DNA from: Hirsutella rhossiliensis
Taxonomy: Eukaryota; Ascomycota; Sordariomycetes; Hypocreales; Ophiocordycipitaceae
Length of the DNA stretch: 64,000 nucleotides
Direction: 5' to 3'
Assembly: GCF_020360975.1 (NCBI RefSeq)
Contig: NW_025408667.1
Span: forward strand, 10,664,001 to 10,728,000
The notes beneath the pieces were generated by a model. It saw only the letters and a program-made list of their open reading frames with translations, was not told the origin of the DNA and did no database searches. The position numbers were made by a program, and so were the translations under genes. Below, one piece after another: positions 1-9,865 of this stretch (within the stretch, counting starts at the first letter, position 1; each line of letters begins with the position of its first letter).

Positions 1-250
1 AGGAATTCGTCCCGATCTAATCCCTGAATTTCTCTTACATCCTTCAATCCGTCTCTTGCTCACTTGACCTGTCCCTTTCCAATTCTGGAGCCTGTCTGAT
101 GAGGTACAGACCACTCTCCTCCGCCGCATTTGACGAAGAGTCCACCTGCCTTTAGCCGTCCGGTGTAGCTAACCTACCAGCTGTGGGGCAACCACAGGTA
201 TAGGTAGAGGGTTTGTGCTGAAAAGAAAAGGTTAAGACAGAGGATGTATG

Positions 251-1456
251 TTAGTAGGGCGACGGTCGTAACTTGGCGAGTTCCCGGCGATATACCGGGC
301 ACCCAGGATCTGTAGCCTTGTGTGCTCCTTTTCCACCGCACGCTGCACACTTAAAAACGTCCGAGGTGCAAGTCGACGCAGAATGGCCCGGTTGGGCGCA
401 CTGTCCACAGATCGGAGCTGGCGCCTTGCAGCGATAATGCAAGTGTCCGTAGAGGTGGCAACGGTAGCATCTCGCTGGTTGAAGTCCCTGAACAAATGGT
501 CGCGTGTATGCACACTCGCCATTCGCCATCTCAACCGTTCGTTGTGCAAGCAACCTGTCCACCTCCTCTTTCTTATCCAGGTGTACCACCAGAGAGCGGT
601 ATTCCTTGTCGACAGACGCTGTCCCGAGCCATCGCATCTTGTGCACTTTCACCCCGTTCATCCGCTCAAACACGGCGCATCCGATATCATCCGTCGCAAC
701 CCCACGATGGGCTCTATCAACCCGTAGAGGGTACCACTGTTCCCCATATAGCGTTCCCTTGTCGAAGTGTGTCTTTATCCAGGTGTCGTTCTGCCGTACT
801 TTATCGACGTCCGTCTCTCGAAAGAGAAGCCGAAAACGCCCTTTTCCCTTAGAATTGACGCCCAGACAGGTCACACCCAACTTCTCGAGGGCAGCGTTCG
901 CGCGCCGACGAATAGTGCCGGCGTTGCCTTCCTTTATGTCGCTGTCTAGGACCCGACTCACGTCTAAGCCAATGCCAGGCAGTGGCCCTGGGACCGGAGA
1001 GGGTGGTGGCGAAAGTGGCAGGTGCTGTTGCTGTTGCTGATGAGGCGCACTTGGAGTGGCGGACTCCGGAGGGCTAGCGACGCGTGGGAAGAGCTCGTTT
1101 CGAATGAACTCTTCCAGAGACTCGACGCGTTTCTCCGCCCTTCCGGCCCGCTCCTCGACGCGTTTCAGGAGAGCTTCGATTCGCGCCAATGAATCCTCGT
1201 TGGCATTGGGGTCGGCATTCGTCGGTTTCGCTTTCGGGACGGCGGATTTCTTTCGTGATGGGCGCGGTTCAGGGTCGAATTGCAGCGTCGGTTTCAGAGG
1301 GCGACCGCGGGCGCTGGTCCTTGTCGCGTCGGCCGCGCTTGTCGAATTGGCCACGATGCTACAGGCCACATTGTCGTTCGTACCGTCTTCCTCGTCATCG
1401 AGCAACTCGAATTGGTTCGAGTTGCGCTTGGTGCTGTTCTTGCTCTTCCGCGGCAT
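251..1456 (-). CDS. LINE (Tad1-like) ORF1 / gag protein with three zinc knuckles
   Basis: A 401-residue ORF1-type protein, probably the RNA-binding gag of a non-LTR retrotransposon that coats the element RNA. The N-terminal half is basic and Ser/Pro/Gln-rich, with a short charged stretch near residues 105-125 that could form a coiled coil. The C-terminal end carries two CX2CX4HX4C knuckles (CYRCHLYGHLHYRC and CGQCAQPGHSASTC) and a third, looser Cys/His motif just before the stop, the usual arrangement in fungal Tad1/I-clade ORF1. The ORF is open further upstream to 1549, but the start at 1456 (MPRKSKNS) is preferred because it begins the basic, family-like part. ORF2 (endonuclease and reverse transcriptase) would lie to the left and is not recognisable in bases 1-250, so the element is either cut by the window edge or truncated. 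The 5' end faces the MULE gene about 150 bp away. Seen: knuckles and open frame. Inferred: LINE clade. Confidence 0.75.
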   Translation of the reverse strand: MPRKSKNSTKRNSNQFELLDDEEDGTNDNVACSIVANSTSAADATRTSARGRPLKPTLQFDPEPRPSRKKSAVPKAKPTNADPNANEDSLARIEALLKRVEERAGRAEKRVESLEEFIRNELFPRVASPPESATPSAPHQQQQQHLPLSPPPSPVPGPLPGIGLDVSRVLDSDIKEGNAGTIRRRANAALEKLGVTCLGVNSKGKGRFRLLFRETDVDKVRQNDTWIKTHFDKGTLYGEQWYPLRVDRAHRGVATDDIGCAVFERMNGVKVHKMRWLGTASVDKEYRSLVVHLDKKEEVDRLLAQRTVEMANGECAYTRPFVQGLQPARCYRCHLYGHLHYRCKAPAPICGQCAQPGHSASTCTSDVFKCAACGGKGAHKATDPGCPVYRRELAKLRPSPY

Positions 1457-3847
1457 TGTGTCTCTTCTCCTCGTCACGCCTTTCCTACCCGTAGCTCGCG
1501 AGTTCCAAATTAAAGTGGGGCGTGGCACGGGTAGCACCTGCAATTGCATTTGAAGCTATCATCACATTACCGCTCTTTTCAACACAACCACAACGCCGCC
1601 ACCACGATGACTACGATCGAGCCGACCGAGCCCTATAGCCCTGAACCCGAGCCTATCGAGAATAGGGTTTTTTGCACTTATGCCGAGGCCCTTGAAGCCC
1701 TCAAGGATGATGAGCTTGCTCGCGGTTACGTGGCAGTTGCAAATAGCAAGACTGCCGGCAAGGCCAAGCGCAAAGAGGGCACGATCCGCTGCCAATACAG
1801 TGGCGGTTACAGACCTTGGCGAGAAAACGAGGGCAAGTACAAGACTTCGACGAGGAAGTCAGGATGTGACTTTTATAGTACTATCCGCTTCTATCGACCT
1901 ACAGTCATACAGAGTCACTCTCAAGGCCGCCTCCCACTCCCACGAACCTCTCTTTGCGCCTGCTGCTTCCTCTATCGTCCGTCAACGCAGCCAACGCAAA
2001 TTTGGTATCGAGAGGCTATACGAGATTGTTGAGGGCCACAGCAAAAACCCAGCCAATACGCTCAAAGGTATCGCGAAAACGATCCAGCGAGACTATCCTG
2101 AGGTCCTCATCAACTTTGCCGACGTAGCCTTCATCCAGCAACAACTTCGTCTTTTCCGTTACGGTGCCAGCACATCTACACAAGCGTTTATCGACGTACT
2201 CAACGAGGCCCAGACTAGAGGAAGTCGCCAACTTTACAGTTAACCGTGGCCCTGACGGCAAGCTCTGGAGGATATTCTGGACATACGCTGACTGCATTGC
2301 TGACTGGAAACGTAATCCTGAACTTCTCATCATGGATAATACGTACAAGGTCAACCGCTTCAACCTGCCACTCCTCCAGGTCGTTGGCACTACGGGACTT
2401 CACAAAGTTATAGTGTTGCGTTTGGTCTTGCCGCCAAGGAGGATGAGGGTGCCTTTAGTTGGATGCTCTCACAGCTACATACCGCTGCTGAGCAAGCTGA
2501 TATCCCTCATCCAGGCGTTATAATTACTGACTTCGACGAGGCTCTTAAGAACGCCCTCAACGCTATCTTTCCACAGTCACAGCAACAACTCTGCACTTGG
2601 CACATCATGAAGAACGTGGTCCTCCACATCAAGAAGAAGTGGGTAGGCACCCTCGATGGTACCGAGATTATGGGAGATGGAGGCGATGACGAAGACATCC
2701 GCCTCGCCGCCGAGGCTGCCCTTGCCACAAGTCACGATGCAGACCGACCAGAACGACCGATCGACCGTGCCGCCGAGGCACAGATACAACACGCCTCTCA
2801 GCTAGCAGACCAGTTCGTCAGGGAAGAAGACCCGGATCGTGAAGGCAACGAGGCAGCGCCGCCGCCGCCCCAACGGTCCTTCAAGCACACGGCTGATGGT
2901 ATTCGTGATGCCTGGGTATCAGTCATGAGGGCACGCACGCCCGAGGAGTGTAACGAGCAGTGGGATCTTCTCTGTACAGAGTTTTCTGACCAGCACGGTA
3001 GCCCAGACCCTATTACCCTCGCACTGATTTACCCTATTATTATTAACAGCTATAGCCCTCGTCAACTACTTCCGTACGACCTACTACCCGTGGCGTGCCC
3101 AGTTTTGCCGATACGCTATTCAACGGCACCGAAACTACGACATTACAGTGACTTCTCGTGTAGAGAGCACTCATCACGAGTTAAAGTCACAGTTACGCAA
3201 CCGCTTTATCGACCTCTATCAGCTGCAAGAGCACATCAAAGAGCTAGTTACGGAACGGCAGACCAACCATCGCGAGTCGATTCAGACCGAGTTTACAAGG
3301 GCGAAGGTCGAATGGGGGAAGCATACGATGATGAGGTCGTTGCACCGTAAAATAGGCTGGAAGCCGATGAATCAGATCCTCAAGCAAGTCAAGTTGGCAC
3401 GAGACGAACTGGCTGATAATAGCGGCCAGAGGCCATCGGTTTGCACAGGCGCCTTCACAGACCAATGGGGGCTGCCCTGCCGGCATACAATCCGTGATCT
3501 AATACTGGCTGACGAGGCCGCTGCGATCCCTTTACATCTTATTGATAGCCACTGGCTAATTCACGGCATGACAGTAAGTGTCACACTCTAGCTATAGCGC
3601 TCATACTAATTTGCTGGCAGCCTGAACAACGGCAGTACATCGAAGCAGACCACGAGCCCGATCCTAACGTTGTCCCGCCGCGCCGGCGCGCAAACAACAG
3701 ACCCGAGGAGCTCCCTCCGTTAGAGGCATCTACGGGCAGGATCCTTAGTAACTGGGAGCAAGAGGAGCACAAGGCTACAGCACAGCTCGGATCACAGCCA
3801 ATAGGGACGCAAAAGAGGAAGAGAAAGGGCGCGGGCACTATCGCGAC

Positions 3848-4792
3848 CAGACTTGCAAATAGATAAATCATAATCAAATCAAATCAAATCAAATCAAATT
3901 TATCCAAATCAAATCAAATCAAATTGCCCCTGCGCTGAATCAAATCAAATCAAATCGCAACACCCAAATTTATTTGGATATCTGATTATTTGATACGCCC
4001 CACAATGGCGACCTGGGCCAATAGTTTTGGGGAGCCAGCCCTGCCTGGCCTAGAGTGGTCGCTAATTACGGGCAGTTGCTTTTCCAGGCCGTGTCACCAA
4101 GCTTTCTTTTGTGTTTTACCTGACACGTTTGATCGTGAAATATATCTTTGGGTGCGTCTGCCATATTACGGGGGGAGATATTTGTAGCCGATGGCCAAAA
4201 TGGGACAGCTCTGCACTTGACTGCTGCAATGGCGCATATGGGAGGAGTACCGAACCCTCGCGGTCGAGCAAGATACGATACCCGAGGAGCCCACAGCTGC
4301 AAGGAAGACAACGGACCTAGATGACTTCATGACCTCAATTAGGAAACTTGGCGCCCAACCTGCGCCCTCACCGTCCTCCATGCGTGACGAGTACGCAGAA
4401 TGGGTGGGCAGTACCGATCCGGGCGATTGTCTTGTGGACAATCCCATCCAGTACTGGCTTCTCCGCAGACGCCAATATCCACGCCTGTCGCGAATGGCAA
4501 TCGACCTCTTTCCATTCCGGCGATGTCTTCAGAGCCGGAGAGAATATTTAGCCTTGCCGGACAGATGGCCGCAGCTCAGAGAGGCCGCCTCAAAGCGGAC
4601 CTTATCAAAGCGGACCTTATAGGAGCGGCTCAATGTATTTTGTCGTGGGAAAAAAGTGGGGCTATCCAGATATCCAAATGAGATCCAAATCGATTCAAAT
4701 CAAATCAAATCAAATCAGATCCATGATTTTGCTATCCAAATCAAATCAAATTGGACCCCGGATTTGATTTGATTTATCTATTTGCAAGTCTG
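3848..4792. mobile_element. 945-bp hAT element inserted in the MULE gene
   Basis: The element is bounded by perfect 22-bp terminal inverted repeats at 3848-3869 and 4771-4792, beginning CAGACTTGCAAATAG. It is flanked by an exact 8-bp duplication, ATCGCGAC, at 3840-3847 and 4793-4800. Eight-bp duplications are the hallmark of hAT transposons. Inside each end lie many AATCAAATC-type subterminal repeats (about 3872-3950 and 4690-4770), typical transposase-binding sequence for this group. The inside holds only the C-terminal part of a hAT transposase, so this is an internally deleted, non-autonomous copy. The insertion interrupts a continuous MULE reading frame. Confidence 0.93.
4190..4681 (+). 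pseudogene. hAT transposase C-terminal fragment (dimerisation domain)
   Basis: The reading frame holds the hAT C-terminal dimerisation region: NPIQYWLLRRRQYPRLSRMA (about 4441-4500) followed, after a one-base frame change near 4512, by MSSEPERIFSLAGQ and a closing AAQCILSWEK. This pattern of a WW-type motif, then SxPxERxFS, then a final CLxxW-like box, is diagnostic of hAT transposases. A short tandem duplication (KADLIKADLI, near 4600-4620) interrupts the normally compact helix. The catalytic DDE core is missing, so the fragment cannot be a working transposase. It lies entirely inside the 945-bp hAT element. Confidence 0.8.
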
Positions 4793-5430
4793 ATCGCGAC
4801 CAAAAGGTCGAATACACTTGCTTCCGTGAGCAGCCGGGTTGATGATCTTGGCCAGCAGATCAACGACTTCATCAAGTCACAGGCAGCAGCAACGCCGGTG
4901 CCGTTATCACAAGTGCCGCCGGCCTTCCAGGGATACCAAACGACGATGCCCTCATTTCCACAGGCGCCGCCGGCCTCACAGGGATACTATATGATGCCAC
5001 CGCCAGTATCACACGTGCCTGTATACATACAGGTGCCGGCGCCGGCATCCTACGCCTACACGATGCCACTTACGCCCTCACGGTGGCAGGAGCCGCCTCC
5101 CTCGGCACAGGCACATCACGACGGCTTCATGTGGGCACAGCCGCCGGCACAGTCGCAAGGGACGGCCAGGGAGCAGGCCCGGCAGCCAGGGACCTAAGGG
5201 ACACAGCACCATACAATTTTGGCGGGCAGGCCGGTCACGCGTTCGTTCCTTGCGTGCCTCGCCCTCCGCCGCGTCAGACAGATCCTCCGCCGCACACACA
5301 GTCACAGTCACAGCGTTGATCTCACGGGCTGTAGGCAAAGGCGGCCAAAAAACGCACCTTCCGCTATTGTGTGCACATCGGAAGATCAGTCAGGCCGGGC
5401 TTGTTGATAGATTCAATTGAACGACTCTAA

Positions 5431-7613
5431 GGAACGCATTTTCCGGCGTTGGTGATGTATGCAGATAGGATCGGGTGGGCTACTGTAGGCGGCTCCAGGC
5501 GGCTGCAGCAGCCGAAGGCGCGCGGCAAATTTTGGTGGCGGGTCCTCTTCCAAATGGGGCTTAAGTCGCCGTGCGTGTTTAAAAAGTCGCCGTGCGTGTT
5601 TAAGTACTCCAGAACAAGGCGAATACGTGCAAAAAACAATTCTTTGACTTTCTGGCCAAATTTTCGAAACGGCCACTGAAATCCGAAACACCCATGCCAT
5701 GAAAATCGCCTCGACCGCCGTCCCCTGCCTACGGAAGTGCAGCCGCGCGCACGTTGTTGCGGGTGCGCTACGTGGCTGCAAAGATGGCGAGAACAGGCGG
5801 AAAATTCGCTCTGCTTGCGCTGGAGCCCCCCAACGGGAACCTTGGTCGGCGGGTTGACCGGGGTAATTAGCGCCATGCGCCAACCTGACGTGACTCAATT
5901 CAGGGCTGCAGATATAATCGTAGGCTTTAACCGTGCCGTACCTTCCTCTCTCACATTCTGCTCCACTTTCTTTCGTCCCATGCAGAAACCTGATTCCCCC
6001 CCCCTATAAGTGCAAAATATGGTCAAGGACGAGGAAGGCGGCGGCAACAAAGAGTGCACCCCGTGCCGCTTTGGTTATTCATGACTCGTGATTGGTGAGC
6101 ACTATCGTTGCGTTGTTGGTCAGCTGTGCTGCTAATGCATCATCGCAGTTCGTTGTTGGGCTCCACTTTAACCTACTGGGATGCACCAGCGTACCACAGA
6201 GCGTGGACAGACGGAAGGAACGTCATCTGGACTATGGAGGCTTAGTGCGATCGATAAGAGCTAGCGTAGGATTTTGAGAGTGACAGGTCAGTCTGCAGGT
6301 CCAGGCAGCATCCAAAACACATTGTCTGTAGATTAGTTGGTTCCCATCGACTGAGTAACCCTACATACATTCGATGTGTAACACGTGAATGAGGCTCGCT
6401 GTGCGACTGCGGCAAAGTCGCCTCCTTCCTCGCTCCACCTCTTATTGCGAAGCGGCAGTTGGGGCAGTATTACTCGTCTTCGCTTATCGATATGGAAGCC
6501 AAATAGCTCACGACTGTCGCCCGGTTCTAGTTCAAAATACGACATGCTCCCATGTAGACGCAGTCTTCGCCGAAAAGGGAACCATGCGCCTCGTGTATGC
6601 GTATGACTCCGTTACAGTACTAGTTACAGGGCTGCAACAAACCAAGAACCAACAACCGGCCTCTAAGGCCAATCGGAGGTGTCCCGCCCCTGTAGGGCAT
6701 TCACTGCCCACCTAACTATCATCCTGCAGCACGAGCGTGCATCATGAAAAGGATGTGGGGCCTGGCTGCAGCGCAATGTCTTGCAGAACAAGTGCTATTG
6801 GAAGTGGAAGCACAATGTGGCTGCAGCGTGGCAGCTCGCAGAGCGATGACATCAAAGTTGTTACGAGCCCAATAAGCCCCAGCGACGAGGTGAAAATGTT
6901 ACCGCCGACGACGCACGAGACAGGCTGGCCGATCCGGAGCATGCTCTGGATGCGATGTGACCTTCAGGCGGAGCAGGTGGCAACGCATTCAGCGGATTTG
7001 ACGGCGCCATCCTGCGGCTGCCGGATCGAGACCTGATGGCAGTATCGGTGTACGCAGAGGGAAGAGTGGGGAGGCAATGTAGATATGATGGTATCGAGGT
7101 ACTATGAAGTACAACAGGAGAGAGGAGGAGGAAGGAAGCTGGGCGACGCGGGGTCTCGGAGTCGTTGGTGATAAAGTGACCAGGAGCCAGAATCTACATT
7201 GCCAGACAGCGTCCGCTTCGAGATGCATTTCAGCAGCTCTACTTTGGGTACATGTACATAATCACCCATAGTTCCGTGTTGCTCCTAATACTGCAGTTGG
7301 TTCTCAATGCGAGGTGGTGACCGCAAGGTGGATGTGCGTTGCTGCAAGTGGGTGCTTCTGACTGTCCCCGGCACGGGTGGTGTGAGTCATTTGGACGGCA
7401 TTGCAGCTGCAGATCGTAGCCCCGTCACATCCTCTCTCCCTGTGCATTAGCGGATGTTTGCCTGCATCGAACTGCAGCCACCATTGTGCTGGATGCCAGT
7501 CTTTCTGCATGAACCCCGGTATGTACATACAGTACAGTACGAGCCTTTTAACGTGTCAAATTACCAGCTGTCGCACAAGAGAAGTTCGGGGGAGAAGGTT
7601 GGGCACAAAAACG
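5431..7613. other. 2.2-kb stretch without a recognisable gene
   Basis: The open frames here are short, overlap on both strands and show no family motif. The stretch contains the 19-bp tandem duplication at 5563-5602. The part from about 5930 to 6010 is pyrimidine-rich and reads like a fungal upstream region, but no convincing coding sequence follows it. No terminal inverted repeat for the MULE was found here. Confidence 0.5.
5563..5602. repeat. Tandem duplication of a 19-bp unit
   Basis: The unit AAGTCGCCGTGCGTGTTTA occurs at 5563-5581 and again at 5584-5602, two bases apart (period 21). It lies just downstream of the degraded end of the MULE gene. It may be a replication-slippage product or part of the MULE subterminal region. 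Confidence 0.85.
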
Positions 7614-7886
7614 CGGGGTGTCGCTCCTAGACCCTTCGCCCATGGTGCCTGGGTTCCCGTTACGTACCTGCGGCCGATTCTGGCTTCACAACAGTCCTGC
7701 AAGTCCTCGTCTTGGGCGACTGACAGCACCTTCACTTCTCGCTGCTGGTAGTACTGAGCTGTAAGGACTGCAACCCCTTCTTAATAAGCAATATCGTCTT
7801 CACTGCAGCCAGAAAGTGAGCTGGCGCCGAGTAGCATTGCTGCCCCCAACCAGGCAGCAGCGGAAGGGTCTAGGAGCGACACCCCG
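7614..7886. mobile_element. 273-bp MITE-like element with 23-bp inverted ends
   Basis: The sequence beginning CGGGGTGTCGCTCCTAGAC at 7614-7636 is repeated as its exact reverse complement at 7864-7886. The 227-bp interior has no coding content. Size and structure fit a miniature inverted-repeat element. No clear target duplication could be read at the edges, so the superfamily is unknown and a simple palindromic rearrangement is not excluded. Confidence 0.55.
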
Positions 7887-8074
7887 AGTTTCCTCGCTCA
7901 ACCCGTTCCCCGCAACTTGTCTCTACAACAGTTGGTAATCTGGTAATGCCAGCCCTCCACGAACGTCTTGACTTCACCATCACTCTACCGCGGGGTTGCA
8001 ACGTTTCCCCGCTCACAGACCAGCGCACCGGTATGACATGGAAACACGTTCTGACGAAGATGGCGCATGGTATA

Positions 8075-8570
8075 ATCAGCGCGTCTTTCTTCTGCCAATG
8101 CATCCGAAACTGGCCATGGACGAACCGATCCGCTTGCTTGGCAGTCGCACCTCGTCGAGATCTCTCGCCGTGTTCGCGGCCGCCCCTTGGTCTTTGGAGA
8201 ACCCGCATGTGGAATGGATTGTGATACTGTTGATCCGGACTGCGGCAATCCCTGACGTCGCCATGATCAGCGGCGATTCGAAAGGCTCCTCCTACTGAAC
8301 AACTCGACGAGTGCCTCGATGATTCGCGACTTGCCGGTCCCGCCCTCGCCGCTGACGAACTGGCAGAGCTGGCCGACATCGCCTCCGTCATTTTGTCCCA
8401 TCAAATCGAGCTGGCGGCATATAATTGAGAAAGCGATCGACTGCGTTTTGTTCAGCGTCAGCCGTGTTGCCCACTCTGCCCGCCGCAGAATAAGAGGTTG
8501 ATAGGCCAAACCGGACCTGCATTCCCGCCTCTGCGTCGCCTGCCTGGCAGCACGCTCAGTCATTGTCGTA
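8075..8570 (-). pseudogene. Helitron Pif1-type helicase fragment (Walker A region)
   Basis: On the minus strand the frame reads RLTLNKTQSIAFSIICRQLD followed by GEGGTGKSRIIEALVELF, the Pif1 N-terminal helicase motifs including the Walker A P-loop GTGKS. It closely parallels the helicase of the large Helitrons at 23.1-23.5 kb (minus-strand equivalent 27.7-28.1 kb) but differs by many substitutions and short deletions, so it is an older, separate copy. Similarity runs from just upstream of the P-loop region to the sequence before Walker B and then stops abruptly near 8075. The frame is shifted after the P-loop. Non-functional scrap. Confidence 0.8.
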
Positions 8571-9218
8571 CCGCAGCGAAAAGAGATTACACGTCGTCGC
8601 TTCGCGTTTGCTCCCTCCTCTTGTCCGTTGCTGCGAGGCAGCCATCACTGCTTGCATGCGTTCATTGACCTCTTGCAGGCGGGTGAGTACGACGTCCGCT
8701 TTACCCTCGCCCCGGGCTCGAGGCGGATCCTCCGAGTCTTCGACCCTGAAGGGGTCGACGTGGTAGCCGTTCTATCGCATATCAAGTATTATCAGGGAGT
8801 AAGTACCCTTGTGCCTTGCCAGTAGCGTGGCAGGCGTCTTCAGGGTCCTTTTCAGTGTTAAATTCTCGGCAGTACACACTGACTCCATAGCGGCGTAGGC
8901 GGCGGTAGCGGCAGAGATACCACGAGAAGCTGTCACACGATGCGTAGAGGAAGACCGCCCACATGCAAAATTTTGCGAGGCCGGCCAACCAACGTCAGAT
9001 GCCGGGCGGCGAGCGGGTTCTGCCCACACACCGAGAACAGAACTCATTTCACCCTTGCAGGAAGGGAACATCCGCGGCGCGGAGCGACTCGCCTCTGAAC
9101 TCTTATGCCCCTGTCGGCTGGGAAAGCAAGAAAGCACCAGATTGGCTGTTCATTAACGAACCAAAGTAGAGAGGACACTTCGCCGTCGGACCCTTCGCCT
9201 TTTGTCCAGCCGTGCGCA
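8571..9218. other. Unassigned stretch with one possible plus-strand exon
   Basis: Between the helicase scrap and the next gene, the plus-strand frame at about 8640-8800 (AFIDLLQAGEYDVRFTLAPG and onward) is well composed and ends at a GTAAGT donor-like site near 8801. The exon partner was not found. A minus-strand frame near 8785-8975 is equally open. No family was recognised for either. Treat as possible debris of a host gene. Confidence 0.3.
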
Positions 9219-9600
9219 ATGGAGGAGTCTGCCACTGAGAAGTACAGCAAGCCGCAGGTCGCGCCGACAGTGCCCAAGTCTTCATCAGCTGCCTCCGCTG
9301 CCGGCGGCCACGAGCCAGCAGCCGCGACGGCGCCATCGCCAGCCGCAGGCTTTCGAGAGTCGTCCTTGGCCGCAGGAGCAGGAGCGGACGCCACCGCAGC
9401 AGCTATGGTCGGCGACGAGTCATCACGGCAGGCTGTCTCTCACTACCCCAAGCGCAAGCGCGCCTGCTTGTACAACGACCTGAGCGAGAGCAAGATGGAG
9501 ATGTCTCAGCCAGCGTCCACACAGCCCATGGCCGTTCATCAAACCCGCTTTCCCATCGACCCTCTGCCTGGCACCCGCCCGACACGAATCCTTCTAGGAT
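9219..9600 (+). pseudogene. 5' part of a fungal gene, cut by the A+T-rich island
   Basis: A G+C-rich ORF starts at the ATG of 9219 in good context (GCGCAATGG). It encodes a low-complexity Ala/Ser/Pro-rich segment, then a basic patch (HYPKRKRACLYNDLSE), then PGTRPTRILLGYW, which recalls a conserved core found in a family of fungal proteins of unknown function. Composition changes sharply right after ILLGYW, near 9600, where A+T-rich sequence begins and the frame runs into unrelated residues before a stop at 9728. The rest of the expected domain is not seen on either side of the island, so the gene appears broken. The family match is from memory and is the weak point. Confidence 0.45.
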
Positions 9601-9865
9601 ACTGGAATCTATGTTTTTGTTGTGCATATATGAAGAGAATACACTCTGTATTATGTACTTATAGTAGTAGTAATGAATTAGCATTTGAGACACCTTTACT
9701 AACAGATTTTATTAAGGATATAGAATAGCGGGCAGCGATGCTGCAGTCTATACGATAAGATGGAAGAGACTGCAAGTGTTTTGAGATCCAGATGCAAGGA
9801 TCTAATAATTAAAATCAATATACTTGCTAGAGAAAGATATGCATCATTACCGCTTGCTAGATATA

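Larger units (their letters stand above)
1607..5430 (+). pseudogene. MULE (Mutator-like) transposase, frameshifted and split by a hAT insertion
   Basis: Remnant of a Mutator-like transposase. In order: an N-terminal FAR1-like DNA-binding region (about 1607-2000), the DDE core with LIMDNTYKVNRFNLPLL (near 2325-2375) and VIITDFDEALKNAL (near 2518-2560) followed by QQLCTWHIMKNV, the TSRVESTHHELKSQL block near 3150 that may supply the last acidic residue, and a SWIM-like GLPCRHTIRDL at about 3469-3500. A 47-bp phase-0 intron with GTAAGT and CAG fits 3574-3620. The coding frame changes near 1895, 2210, 2408 and 3050, so the gene is dead. It runs into the hAT target duplication at 3840-3847 and resumes in the same frame at 4793-4800, continuing through a Gln/Pro-rich tail into a degraded zinc-knuckle-like stretch near 5345-5420. 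The start at 1607 is the first ATG after a pyrimidine and A-rich leader. Terminal inverted repeats of the MULE were not found. Family is confident; exact ends are not. Confidence 0.75.

Noticed and set aside
3866..3990. AATCAAATC arrays as an independent microsatellite
   Set aside because: They lie just inside both ends of the hAT element and are best explained as its subterminal repeats.
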